NCBI GenBank assembly: GCA_025354965.1
Contig: JANXLW010000208.1
Span: 1 to 21,512 of the forward strand
Length of the DNA stretch: 21,512 nucleotides
Source of the DNA: Betaproteobacteria bacterium
GTDB taxonomy: Bacteria; Pseudomonadota; Gammaproteobacteria; Burkholderiales; Burkholderiaceae_C
Reading direction: 5' to 3'
The position numbers and the translations under genes are program-made. How positions within the stretch are numbered: the first letter of the stretch is position 1; every line of letters begins with the position of its first letter. Positions 1 to 7,068 of the stretch are shown here, in pieces. The notes beneath the pieces are model-generated. The model worked only from the letters and a program-made list of their open reading frames with translations. It was not told where the DNA came from and searched no databases.

Positions 1-501
1 ATTTCGGTGACGATGATCCACACCGGCGAAGCGACGAATGTGGTGCCCGACACCTGCGAGATCCAGGGCACGGTGCGCACCTTCACGCTGGAGGTGCTGG
101 ATCTGATTGAGCAGCGGATGCAGCAGATCACGCAGCACACCTGCGCCGCCTTCGGCGTGAGCTGCAAATTCGAGTTCAGCCGCAACTATCCACCGACGAT
201 CAACCACCCCGACGAGACGGCATTCGCTCGCCGCGTGATGACCGATCTGGTCGGCGCCGACGAGGTGCTGGAGTTCGAGCCGACGATGGGCGCGGAGGAT
301 TTCGCGTACTACCTGCAAGCCATCCCCGGCGCGTACTTCGTGATGGGCAATGGCGACGGAGACCACCGGCAGTCAGGTCACGGCCTCGGCCCCTGCATGC
401 TGCACAACCCGAGCTACGACTTCAACGACGCGTTGATCCCGCTGGGCGCAACGTTGTGGGTGCGGATGGCCGAGCAGTGGCTGGCGCAGCCGCGCGGCTG
501 A
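1..501 (+). CDS. M20 family amidohydrolase/peptidase, C-terminal part (5' end outside window)
   Basis: The reading frame is open from base 1, so this is the last ~166 codons of a longer gene; family members are usually about 390-400 residues. The fragment starts in the dimerisation (lid) domain, with GEATNVVPDTCEIQGTVRTF typical of M20D hippurate hydrolase/IAA-amino-acid hydrolase-like enzymes. It then returns to the catalytic domain with TMGAEDFAYYLQ and the C-terminal LHNPSYDFND, whose His is a metal ligand in the family. These enzymes are cytoplasmic metallohydrolases that cleave N-acyl amino acids; the substrate here cannot be told. The stop is 20 bases from the end of the convergent pgi. 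A broken paralogue lies at 4699-5779. Confidence 0.9.
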   Translation: MSVTMIHTGEATNVVPDTCEIQGTVRTFTLEVLDLIEQRMQQITQHTCAAFGVSCKFEFSRNYPPTINHPDETAFARRVMTDLVGADEVLEFEPTMGAEDFAYYLQAIPGAYFVMGNGDGDHRQSGHGLGPCMLHNPSYDFNDALIPLGATLWVRMAEQWLAQPRG

Positions 502-521
502 CCGCACAGCGTCTCCGGTGA

Positions 522-2102
522 TCAGGCCGGGAATGTCCCCAAGCGGGCAATCAGACCTGCGGTCGAGGCATCGAGGTCGGCGTCATCGCCAACCGCAGTG
601 AGCCTTGGCAGCAGGTCGCGGCACAGCACCTTGCCCAGCTCCACACCCCACTGGTCGAAGCTGTTGATGCCCCATAGCGAGCCAGTGACGAAAACACGGT
701 GCTCCTGCAAGGCAATCAAGGCGCCCAGGCTGGTGGGCGTGAGCTCATCAAGCAGCAAAAAAGTACTGGGCCGGTTGCCGGGAAAATGCCGATGGCCGCC
801 CGCATCAGCCTTGCCCGCCATCAGGGCCTGGGCCTGGGCCAACACATTGGCCAGCAGCAGGTCATGATGCCCAGGCAAATCATGCTTCGGCTTTTTGACC
901 GCTACAAATTCCACCGGCACCACGTCGGTGCCCTGGTGCAGCATCTGAAAATACGCGTGCTGCCCGTTGGTGCCTGGTTCGCCCCACAGCACGGGTGACG
1001 TGCCGTAGGCCAAGGATTCACCCGAGCGGTTCACCCGCTTGCCGTTGCTCTCCATCTCCAGCTGCTGCAAATAGGCCGGCAGACGGCGCAGCGCGCTGTG
1101 GTAGGGCGCGATGGAGCGACTCGTGAAACCATGGAAATTACGGTACCAGACGTCCAGCAGTGCCAGCCGAACGGGCAAGTTGCTCGCCAAAGCGGAAGTC
1201 CGAAAATGCTCATCCATGTCGTGCGCACCGGCCAGAAACTCACGAAAACCCTCGGCACCGATAGCAATCGCCAACGGCAACCCGATGGCCGACCACATCG
1301 AATAGCGCCCACCTACCCAATCCCAAAAACCAAAAGTCGTGCTGATGCCAAATGCATTGGCCGCCGACACATTGGTGGTCAGGGCGGCAAAGTGGCGTGC
1401 AATATCAGTACCACCCTGCGATTGAAACCAGGACTTGGCCGACTGCGCATTGGTCATGGTCTCAATGGTGGTGAACGTTTTGCTGGCAATCAAAAACAGC
1501 GTACTCTCGGGTTTGACGCGCTTGAGCACGGCCGCCAGCTCATGCCCGTCTACGTTGGAGACAAAGTGAAAGCGTTTGCCTGGCAACACAAATTGGTCCA
1601 GCGCCAGCACCGCCATTTGCGGACCCAGATCGGAGCCACCGATGCCAATATTGACCACATCGGTGATGGCCTCATCAGCTCGCACCGCTTGAGCGTAAGC
1701 CAGCATGGCGTTCAATACGTCGTGCACCGCTGTCAATTCAGCGGCCACATTCTTGACCGCCGATTGCGCCACATCCGACGGCGCAACAAGCGGATGTCTT
1801 AGCAACCAATGCATCACCGCACGTTGCTCGGTATTGTTGATTGGAGCACCGGCAAACATGGCGTCCCGATGTGTTTGCACACCGGTCAGGCGAGCCAACT
1901 CCAATAGCAATTGCTGCGTCTCGCCATCGATCAGGTTCTTGGACAAGTCGGCAAAGATATGGGGTGCACTTTGGCTGAAAGCCTCAAAGCGCCCCGCATC
2001 TCCAGCAAAAGCAACGCGTGCGTCGAAGGCACGACCGTGCGCGTTGAAATGGGTTTGCAACGCGCCCCAAGCGGGTGTGCGGTCACAGGATAAGCGGGTC
2101 AT
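522..2102 (-). CDS. pgi: Glucose-6-phosphate isomerase
   Basis: Cytoplasmic enzyme interconverting glucose-6-phosphate and fructose-6-phosphate. The protein has 526 residues, slightly shorter than E. coli Pgi (549), with two SIS domains. Visible motifs: GIGGSDLGP (153-161) and SKTFTT (207-212) for sugar-phosphate binding; PGI signature 1 around FWDWVGGRYSMWS (259-271); catalytic Glu in EMESNGK (E351); His in GTNGQHAY (H382); and signature 2 SFDQWGVELGK, with the catalytic Lys at 491. The ATG at 2102 is preceded by AGGA about 7 bases upstream. A relic of tal lies immediately upstream, so pgi was probably the second gene of a tal-pgi operon and now sits directly behind the tal start region. It is divergent from zwf. 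Confidence 0.97.
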   Translation of the reverse strand: MTRLSCDRTPAWGALQTHFNAHGRAFDARVAFAGDAGRFEAFSQSAPHIFADLSKNLIDGETQQLLLELARLTGVQTHRDAMFAGAPINNTEQRAVMHWLLRHPLVAPSDVAQSAVKNVAAELTAVHDVLNAMLAYAQAVRADEAITDVVNIGIGGSDLGPQMAVLALDQFVLPGKRFHFVSNVDGHELAAVLKRVKPESTLFLIASKTFTTIETMTNAQSAKSWFQSQGGTDIARHFAALTTNVSAANAFGISTTFGFWDWVGGRYSMWSAIGLPLAIAIGAEGFREFLAGAHDMDEHFRTSALASNLPVRLALLDVWYRNFHGFTSRSIAPYHSALRRLPAYLQQLEMESNGKRVNRSGESLAYGTSPVLWGEPGTNGQHAYFQMLHQGTDVVPVEFVAVKKPKHDLPGHHDLLLANVLAQAQALMAGKADAGGHRHFPGNRPSTFLLLDELTPTSLGALIALQEHRVFVTGSLWGINSFDQWGVELGKVLCRDLLPRLTAVGDDADLDASTAGLIARLGTFPA

Positions 2103-2116
2103 GGGAAGTCCTACAG

Positions 2117-2227
2117 TTAAAGATCAAGCCGCCAGCAGCGGCTCGTCAAGCCGGGCGGTATCTGCCTGAAGTCGCTGGTGTCAGCCACCACAGTGGTGAA
2201 TTGTTTTAGTGCATCGAGTGGGTTCAT
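2117..2227 (-). pseudogene. tal: Transaldolase relic: N-terminus fused to C-terminus by an internal deletion
   Basis: The minus-strand frame from the ATG at 2227 encodes MNPLDALKQFTTVVADTSDF, which matches the transaldolase N-terminus (E. coli TalB has LRQYTTVVADTGD). Homology stops after about 23 codons. In another frame, just before a TGA at 2126-2124, the DNA reads RLDEPLLAA, which looks like a transaldolase C-terminus. The simplest reading is a single deletion of about 285 codons with the junction near 2160, leaving the two ends out of frame. The remaining ORF of 36 codons stops at 2117, 14 bases before the pgi start, so it could still act as a short leader ORF for pgi. Recognition of the N-terminus is firm; the C-terminal match is an inference. 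Confidence 0.8.
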
Positions 2228-2300
2228 GTTGTCATTATCCTGTGACGAGCTGGGAGCATCCAAGTTCTGATACCTGGTTCACCGTCAAAGTTACACGATT

Positions 2301-2329
2301 TTGATAATTTCATGAAACTAAGTTACATT
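2301..2329 (+). promoter_or_regulatory. Candidate sigma-70 promoter for zwf
   Basis: TTGATA at 2301-2306 (5 of 6 to the -35 consensus) is followed by a 17-base spacer and TACATT at 2324-2329 (4 of 6 to the -10 consensus). A transcript would start about 45 bases before the zwf ATG. This is pattern matching only. Confidence 0.45.
2313..2327. promoter_or_regulatory. Candidate HexR operator upstream of zwf
   Basis: TGAAACTAAGTTACA is an imperfect palindrome. Its complement, TGTAACTTAGTTTCA, agrees with the gammaproteobacterial HexR consensus TGTAATTAAATTACA (recalled) at 11 of 15 positions. It overlaps the -10 of the candidate zwf promoter, and zwf is followed directly by a HexR-type regulator gene. 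Repression of zwf by HexR, relieved by KDPG, is known in other proteobacteria; its use here is inferred. Confidence 0.45.
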
Positions 2330-2355
2330 ACACACCTGAATTTTCAATCTCCATC

Positions 2356-2366
2356 ACAAAATTTGT
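2356..2366. promoter_or_regulatory. Short palindrome before zwf
   Basis: ACAAAATTTGT is a perfect 5+1+5 palindrome lying 16 bases upstream of the zwf ATG. It could be a second operator half-region or chance. Pseudomonas HexR sites are described as TTGT-N7/8-ACAA, which this does not match in orientation. Confidence 0.2.
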
Positions 2367-2382
2367 TGGGTACTTTTCATCC

Positions 2383-3837
2383 ATGAGCTTTGATCTTGTT
2401 TTGTTTGGTGGCACTGGCGATCTGGCCTGGCGCAAGTTGATGCCGGCCTTGTTTCAAGCCTTTCGCCATGGCACGCTGCCGGAAGGTGGCCGCATCATTG
2501 GTGTCGGCCGCGATGATCTCAGTTGCGATCAGTACCGCGCGCTGATCCGCTCACGCTTCGACAATGTTGAATTGGCCAAACGCCCTAACGACGAAGAGTT
2601 CACGCGCTTTGCCGCTTTGCTTGAGTTTGTGCGAATGGACCTGTCCAAACCCGATGACTATGCGCGACTTGGCATCACCCTGGAACAGCGCCGCGCCGAC
2701 ACCGTGGTGATGTACGTTGCCACCGCGCCCAACCTGTTTACCACGGTCTGCGAGCAGTTGGCGGTGGCCGGATTAAACACCGCAAAGACGCGTGTTGTGC
2801 TGGAAAAACCGCTGGGTCACGATCTGGCATCGAACCGCGCCATCAACGATACCGTGCGCCGCGTCTTTGGTGAGCGCCAGGTCTTTCGCATTGACCACTA
2901 CCTGGGCAAACCGGCTGTGCAAAACCTCTTTGCGCTGCGCTTTGGCAACGCCTTGTTTGAGCCTTTGTGGCGCCGCGAGCACATCGCCAATATCCAGATC
3001 ACAATTGCCGAAGAATTGGGTGTCGAAAAACGCGGTGCATTTTATGAGACCACCGGTGCGCTGCGTGACATGGTGCAAAACCATGCCCTGCAGCTATTGT
3101 GTGCCATCGGCATGGAGCCGCCCATCAACTCTCATGCCGACGCCATCCGTGACGAAAAACTCAAGGTCTTGCGATCGCTCAAACCCTGGACCGCAGAAGC
3201 GCTGGCGCGGGACGTCATTCGTGGCCAGTACGCGGCCGGCACCATCGCAGGTACTCCGGTCGAGGCATATCGCGAGGAAGTCGGCGTCGACCCGCAAAGC
3301 AATACCGAGACCTTTGTCGCTCTGCGCACTGAAATATCCAACTGGCGTTGGGCCGGCGTGCCGTTTTATATCCGTACCGGCAAACGGCTGGCTGGGCGCG
3401 ATGCCCGCATTGTGGTGAATTTTCGCCCGACCCCGCACGCCATCTTCAATTCGCAGATCGACGTCGCCAATCGGCTGGTCATCAATTTGCAACCCAAAGA
3501 TGGCCTGGAGTTGCACTTGCTGGCACAAGGTCAGGACAACCGCCGCAACTCCCAGACGTTGGCACCGGTGCAACTCGACCTCGACTTCGACAAACGTTTT
3601 GGCATCGGGCGGGTTGGTGCCTATGAACGGTTGTTGCTCGATGTGATTGATGGCCGCCTCAACCTCTTCGTTCGCAGTGACGAACAGGAAGAAGCCTGGC
3701 GCTGGGTTGAGCCGATTATTGAGCACTGGAAAAATGACCTGCAAGGCCCGCGCCTGTACGCCGCTGGCACCTGGGGACCGAGCGCCGCCAGCGCCATGAT
3801 TGCGCGCGACGGCTATTGCTGGGCGGAAGAGACGTGA
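2383..3837 (+). CDS. zwf: Glucose-6-phosphate 1-dehydrogenase
   Basis: Oxidises glucose-6-phosphate to 6-phosphogluconolactone with reduction of NAD(P)+, feeding the oxidative pentose phosphate and Entner-Doudoroff routes in the cytoplasm. The 484-residue length is normal for the family. It has an N-terminal Rossmann fold with GGTGDLAWRKLMP (9-21), the EKPLGHD motif (141-147), and the active-site signature RIDHYLGK, whose substrate-binding Lys is at 176. The catalytic His lies in MVQNHALQ (H234). The start is MSFDLVLFGG, directly before the nucleotide-binding loop. The hexR-type gene follows after 6 bases, so the two are probably co-transcribed. No pgl, edd or eda is present in the window. 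Confidence 0.97.
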   Translation: MSFDLVLFGGTGDLAWRKLMPALFQAFRHGTLPEGGRIIGVGRDDLSCDQYRALIRSRFDNVELAKRPNDEEFTRFAALLEFVRMDLSKPDDYARLGITLEQRRADTVVMYVATAPNLFTTVCEQLAVAGLNTAKTRVVLEKPLGHDLASNRAINDTVRRVFGERQVFRIDHYLGKPAVQNLFALRFGNALFEPLWRREHIANIQITIAEELGVEKRGAFYETTGALRDMVQNHALQLLCAIGMEPPINSHADAIRDEKLKVLRSLKPWTAEALARDVIRGQYAAGTIAGTPVEAYREEVGVDPQSNTETFVALRTEISNWRWAGVPFYIRTGKRLAGRDARIVVNFRPTPHAIFNSQIDVANRLVINLQPKDGLELHLLAQGQDNRRNSQTLAPVQLDLDFDKRFGIGRVGAYERLLLDVIDGRLNLFVRSDEQEEAWRWVEPIIEHWKNDLQGPRLYAAGTWGPSAASAMIARDGYCWAEET

Positions 3838-3843
3838 GCCACC

Positions 3844-4692
3844 ATGCTTGACCGCATCAAAGCCTGTTTGCCGTCGTTGGCTCCGGCTGAACAGCGCGTC
3901 GGCAAGCTGGTGCTGAGTGATCCGCGCAGCTTTGCCAAGCTGCCGGTCAGCGAACTGGCCGATCGTGCCCACGTCAGCAAACCCACGGTGGTGCGTTTTT
4001 GCCGCAGCGTCGGCTACGATGGCCTGTCCGACTTCAAGCTCAAGCTGGCTGGCAGTGTGAGCGAAGGCGTGCCGTTCATTCACCGCAGCGTCGATGCCGA
4101 CGACAAGACCACCGACATCACGGTCAAGGTGATCGACAACACCGTGGCCGCGTTTTTGAAATACCGCAACGATGCCAGCACGGCCATGATCGACAAGACC
4201 GTCACTGCGCTGCTCTTCGCCTATCAACAAGGCAAGCGCATCGAGTTTTTTGGCGTCGGCAATTCCGGCGTGGTGGCGCAGGATGCCCAGCACAAATTCT
4301 TCCGGCTTGGCATGAACACCATTGCCTACAGCGACGGTCATATGCAGGTCATGAGCGCGTCCCTGCTGGGGCCGGGCGACTGCGTGGTGATCATCTCCAA
4401 CTCGGGGCGTACCCGCGACCTGATGGACGCCTGCGACATTGCCCGCAAACACGGCGCCACTACGATCGTCATCACTGCCAGTGGCTCGCCACTGGCCGCC
4501 GCCGGCCATATTCACCTGGCTGCCGATCACCCGGAAGGTTATGAACGCTACAGCCCCATGGTGTCACGATTGCTGCACTTGCTGATCATCGACATCCTGG
4601 CCACCTGCGTGGCCCTGCGCATCGGCGGCGACAAGCTGCAACCGCTGCTGAGCGAGATGAAAAACAATTTGCGCAGCAAACGCTATGCGTGA
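3844..4692 (+). CDS. hexR: HexR/RpiR-type transcriptional regulator (HTH + SIS domains)
   Basis: DNA-binding regulator of sugar-phosphate catabolism with 282 residues. The N-terminal RpiR-type helix-turn-helix covers about residues 1-75, with SELADRAHVSKPTVVRFCRS at 36-55 as the recognition core. The C-terminal SIS domain (about 125-255) carries GVGNSG (137-142) and SNSGRTRD (185-192), the sugar-phosphate binding loops. In other proteobacteria HexR binds KDPG and represses zwf, edd, eda and gap. Its position 6 bases after zwf, together with the HexR-like palindrome in the zwf promoter, supports that role and suggests autoregulation. The family call is firm; the specific HexR name rests on context and overall similarity. 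Confidence 0.88.
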   Translation: MLDRIKACLPSLAPAEQRVGKLVLSDPRSFAKLPVSELADRAHVSKPTVVRFCRSVGYDGLSDFKLKLAGSVSEGVPFIHRSVDADDKTTDITVKVIDNTVAAFLKYRNDASTAMIDKTVTALLFAYQQGKRIEFFGVGNSGVVAQDAQHKFFRLGMNTIAYSDGHMQVMSASLLGPGDCVVIISNSGRTRDLMDACDIARKHGATTIVITASGSPLAAAGHIHLAADHPEGYERYSPMVSRLLHLLIIDILATCVALRIGGDKLQPLLSEMKNNLRSKRYA

Positions 4693-4698
4693 GGCGCC

Positions 4699-5779
4699 TT
4701 AGATCGTCTGCAAGGGCATGGCATGCTCTGCCAGACTGGCGTGCAGCGCAGCACCCAAAGGCAAAATATCGTCATTAAAGTCGTACCGGCTGTTGTGCAG
4801 GAAGCAGCTCCCCACTCCATTTTCCACACCCTGACCAATGCGCATATAGGCACCTGGTTTGACTTGCAGCATGAACGAAAAATCTTCCGCCCCCATGCTC
4901 GGCTCCAAATCACGCACCACGTTGTCGACGCCGACCAGGCTTTGCGCCACATCGCCGGCAAAACTGGCTTCTGCCACCGTGTTGATGGTGGCCGGGTATC
5001 ACGTTCATTGAACCCAATTCACCTGAGCGCACGGCACACACGTTGATGACAGCGCTGTCCACCGGTTTGACATTGCGCGAGACAATGTTTTGCACCGCCG
5101 TAATAATGTGCGCCGCCACCAGCACCGGGTCCACCGTCTGGTAGGGATGCGCGCCATGTCCACCCTTGACCGGTAATTTCAATCGTGATGCGGTCGGCCG
5201 CTGCCATCATCGGCCCCATGTTGATGCCGATGGTGCCTGGTCGCATGGCGGGCCAGTTGTGCATGCCAAACACCGACTGCACCGGGAAACGCTCGAACAG
5301 GCCGTCCTCTATCATCGCCCTGGCACCGGCAAAATCCTCCTCACCGGGTCGAAAAATCAGCACTGCTGTACCGTCAAAATTACGCGTCTCAGCCGGTACC
5401 GTGCGGCACCAACCAGCATCGCGATATGGCCATCGTGACCGCACCCATGCATGAGTCCCGGTTGGCCGGATTTCCAGGCGAAATCGTTGTGCTCGGTCAT
5501 GGCCAGCGCATCCATGTCGGCGCGCAATCCGATCATCTTTGCGCTGCTGCTCTGACGTCCCTTGATGACCGCCACAACGCCGGTTTTGCCAATTCCGCTG
5601 TGAAGCTAATCGACGCCGCAGACTTTCAGCGCCTCGACCACCCGGCGCGAGGTGTAAACCTCTTCAAATCCGAGCTCAGGATGGGCATGCGGGTCACGCC
5701 GCAGCGCCTTGATCTCGGGGTGGAAGGCCGCAATATGTGAAAACGCGCGGCCATGAACTTTCAGGGCAGTCGTTTGCAT
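4699..5779 (-). pseudogene. M20 family amidohydrolase, multiply broken
   Basis: Homology runs continuously from MQTTALKVHG (ATG at 5779) to EHAMPLQTI and a TAA at 4699-4701, but in several frames. Four lesions are visible. A TAG at 5608-5606 interrupts GVD/LHSGIGKTG, probably a former GAG. One base is missing near 5395, between VGAARY and AETRNFDG. One base is extra near 5170, between IEITG and KGGHGAHPYQ. About 40-45 codons are lost near 4997, where NVIPG runs straight into TINTVAEASF out of frame. The metal-binding HGCGHDGH, the RPGEED region and SMGAEDFSFMLQ are still readable. The 360-codon span compares with about 395-400 for the family. The start is 1 base beyond the Uma2 gene stop, so both were probably in one transcript. 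Confidence 0.9.
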
Positions 5780-5780
5780 T

Positions 5781-6353
5781 TCAGACTTCTGGCACTTCGG
5801 CAAACAACTGCGCTGCACTGAGCTCCAACGCCACGCTGGCCAGAGCGACGGTTTCACCGCGGGCAAACGGGTGCAGCACCCACAACCCGTCGGCGCCTTT
5901 GCGATAACAGTCGGTGCTGCGGCTGTCCAGGTCAATCAGCAGGTACTCCTGCAGGCTGCCCAGGCTGCGGTAGTGGCTGAACTTCAAACCCCGGTCATAG
6001 GCTGCGGTGCCGGGCGAGAGCACTTCTGCAAGCAAGCGGGGCTCGGTCTTGAGCATCGGGCTGACCAGGTCCAGCGCACTGCAAGTCACAAGCACGTCAG
6101 GGTAGAAATAGCTGTTGGCGGCAGCCACGTGCAAGCGCATGTCGCTCATGTAAGTTCGGCACGGGCTGCCCGTGAGGTGTTGGCGCAGCGCAAAGGCAAG
6201 GTTCATAGCCACGGTCACATGCCGGTCTTCGGCGCCAGCCATGGCGAACACCTCGCCATCGAGGTATTCATGGCGCTCGGGTTGCGCCACCTCCCAGGTC
6301 AGATAGTCCTCGGCAGTAAAAATTGTGTTTTGTACGGCTTGTCCCATGGCCAT
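5781..6353 (-). CDS. Uma2 family (DUF820) restriction-endonuclease-fold protein
   Basis: 190 residues, full length for the Uma2 family. The N-terminal part has FTAEDYLTWE and ERHEYLDGEVFAMAG (27-40). The PD-(D/E)XK-like core is readable as YPDVLV (D86), LLAEVLSP (E110) and YDRGLKFSHYRSL (K124), followed by LQEYLLIDLDS. The family is abundant in cyanobacteria and patchy in betaproteobacteria. It is predicted to be a nuclease, but the cellular role is unknown. The ATG at 6353 is used; a second ATG two codons later (6347) is equally possible. The stop lies 1 base before the start of the M20 pseudogene. The gene has no lesions, in contrast to its two neighbours. Confidence 0.88.
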   Translation of the reverse strand: MAMGQAVQNTIFTAEDYLTWEVAQPERHEYLDGEVFAMAGAEDRHVTVAMNLAFALRQHLTGSPCRTYMSDMRLHVAAANSYFYPDVLVTCSALDLVSPMLKTEPRLLAEVLSPGTAAYDRGLKFSHYRSLGSLQEYLLIDLDSRSTDCYRKGADGLWVLHPFARGETVALASVALELSAAQLFAEVPEV

Positions 6354-6390
6354 GTCCTTGATCGTGAATCAGCTGCTCATTATGAGCGCA

Positions 6391-6585
6391 TCAAGGCAGG
6401 CGACGCAGGCCGGGGCCAATCCAGGCCAAAGCATCTTGAATTTGGGAAGTCATTTTTTTAAACACACCCCATTCTTGAGCCATGGGTGTCCAGTTTGAAA
6501 CTGCATGGCGAAATTTAGCAAGCCAATGCGCGTAATCGTCAGGCAAGGTTTCGAAATCTGCGCGAATATTGCGCTCATAGTCAAG
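6391..6585 (-). other. Coding-like fragment, unrecognised
   Basis: Directly behind the TGA at 6588-6586, and in the same frame, there is an open stretch of 64 codons ending in TGA at 6393-6391. It has a protein-like composition, including DFETLPDDYAHWLAKFRHAV and MAQEWGVFKKMTSQIQDAL. There is no ATG until the middle (TPMAQEW) and no clear ribosome binding site. It could be the tail of the upstream lipoprotein gene after a nonsense mutation, or a truncated separate gene. I do not recognise the family. Confidence 0.4.
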
Positions 6586-6973
6586 TCAGCGGTTCAGCTG
6601 CTGGCCGCCGGACTCAACCACCAGCTTGCGGATACGGTCAGTGCGTGGGTTGACAATCACAGTGCCTGTGGCACAGTGTTGCTCCACACATAAATCAGCG
6701 TCAGCGATCAGCTCAGGCACTTTCCGCGAGAACTTCACAACACCTGTATCTTCTGCTGCCACGTGCACATGTCGGCGCATCATGCTGGCCGACGACACCG
6801 CGCTGGCTGCCATCGTATCGCGGCCCTCTTGAAGAACATAGCGGTACTCGGTAACTGCTTGGTCAGGAAACTCGTGATGCTGCCAACCCAGGCTCATTGT
6901 CAGGTGCAACAGAAGCACACCCAAGCAACGACAGCAGCAAGCTAACAAGCAGTATCTTTATCAACACCATCAT
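6586..6973 (-). pseudogene. Frameshifted small lipoprotein gene
   Basis: From the ATG pair at 6973/6970 the minus strand encodes a lipoprotein signal peptide: a positively charged start, then LVSLLLSLLGCASVAPDNEP with a lipobox LLG-Cys (Cys19). The frame stops at 6863-6865 after 36 codons. A neighbouring frame (codon phase of 6948) continues with FPDQAVTEYRYVLQEGRDTM and runs ~90 codons to ELIADADLC...GGQQLNR and a TGA at 6588-6586. A one-base insertion near 6865-6875 would explain the switch. The protein would be a secreted or outer-membrane-anchored lipoprotein of about 125-130 residues of unknown function. It lies downstream of the porin terminator, so it needs its own promoter. It could also be a true 36-residue lipoprotein plus an unrelated ORF. 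Confidence 0.55.
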
Positions 6974-6994
6974 CCTTGAAATACACACTTGCAT

Positions 6995-7027
6995 TAAAAA
7001 ACCCTGCTACGTCGCCGTAGCAGGGTT
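6995..7027 (-). terminator. Rho-independent terminator of the porin gene
   Basis: AACCCTGCTACG (7000-7011) and CGTAGCAGGGTT (7016-7027) form a perfect 12-base stem with a 4-base loop. On the minus strand the stem is followed by a run of Ts (the A run at 6995-7001), about 40 bases after the porin stop. Confidence 0.9.
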
Positions 7028-7068
7028 CAGGACTTTTAAACCCTCAGCTGACTTGCGCCAGCGTCAGA

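Noticed and set aside
1098..1802. Long plus-strand open frame (234 codons) opposite pgi
   Set aside because: Antisense shadow of a well-supported gene; no family motifs, Arg/Gln/His-rich composition typical of antisense frames in GC-rich DNA.
2117..2227. Tal relic as a genuine conserved leader peptide only
   Set aside because: Its N-terminus is too close to transaldolase and the trailing out-of-frame end looks like the same gene; a leader role is kept only as a secondary possibility.
3094..4530. 478-codon minus-strand open frame across zwf and hexR
   Set aside because: It spans two clear genes in antisense, has Gly/Ala/His/Gln-rich composition, no recognisable domain and no ribosome binding site.
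5871..6461. 196-codon plus-strand frame opposite the Uma2 gene
   Set aside because: Uma2 motifs on the minus strand are clear; the plus frame has no domain features.
7000..7027. Possible part of a CRISPR or small RNA
   Set aside because: A single hairpin with a T tract right after the porin stop is fully explained as an intrinsic terminator; no repeats with spacers were found anywhere in the window.
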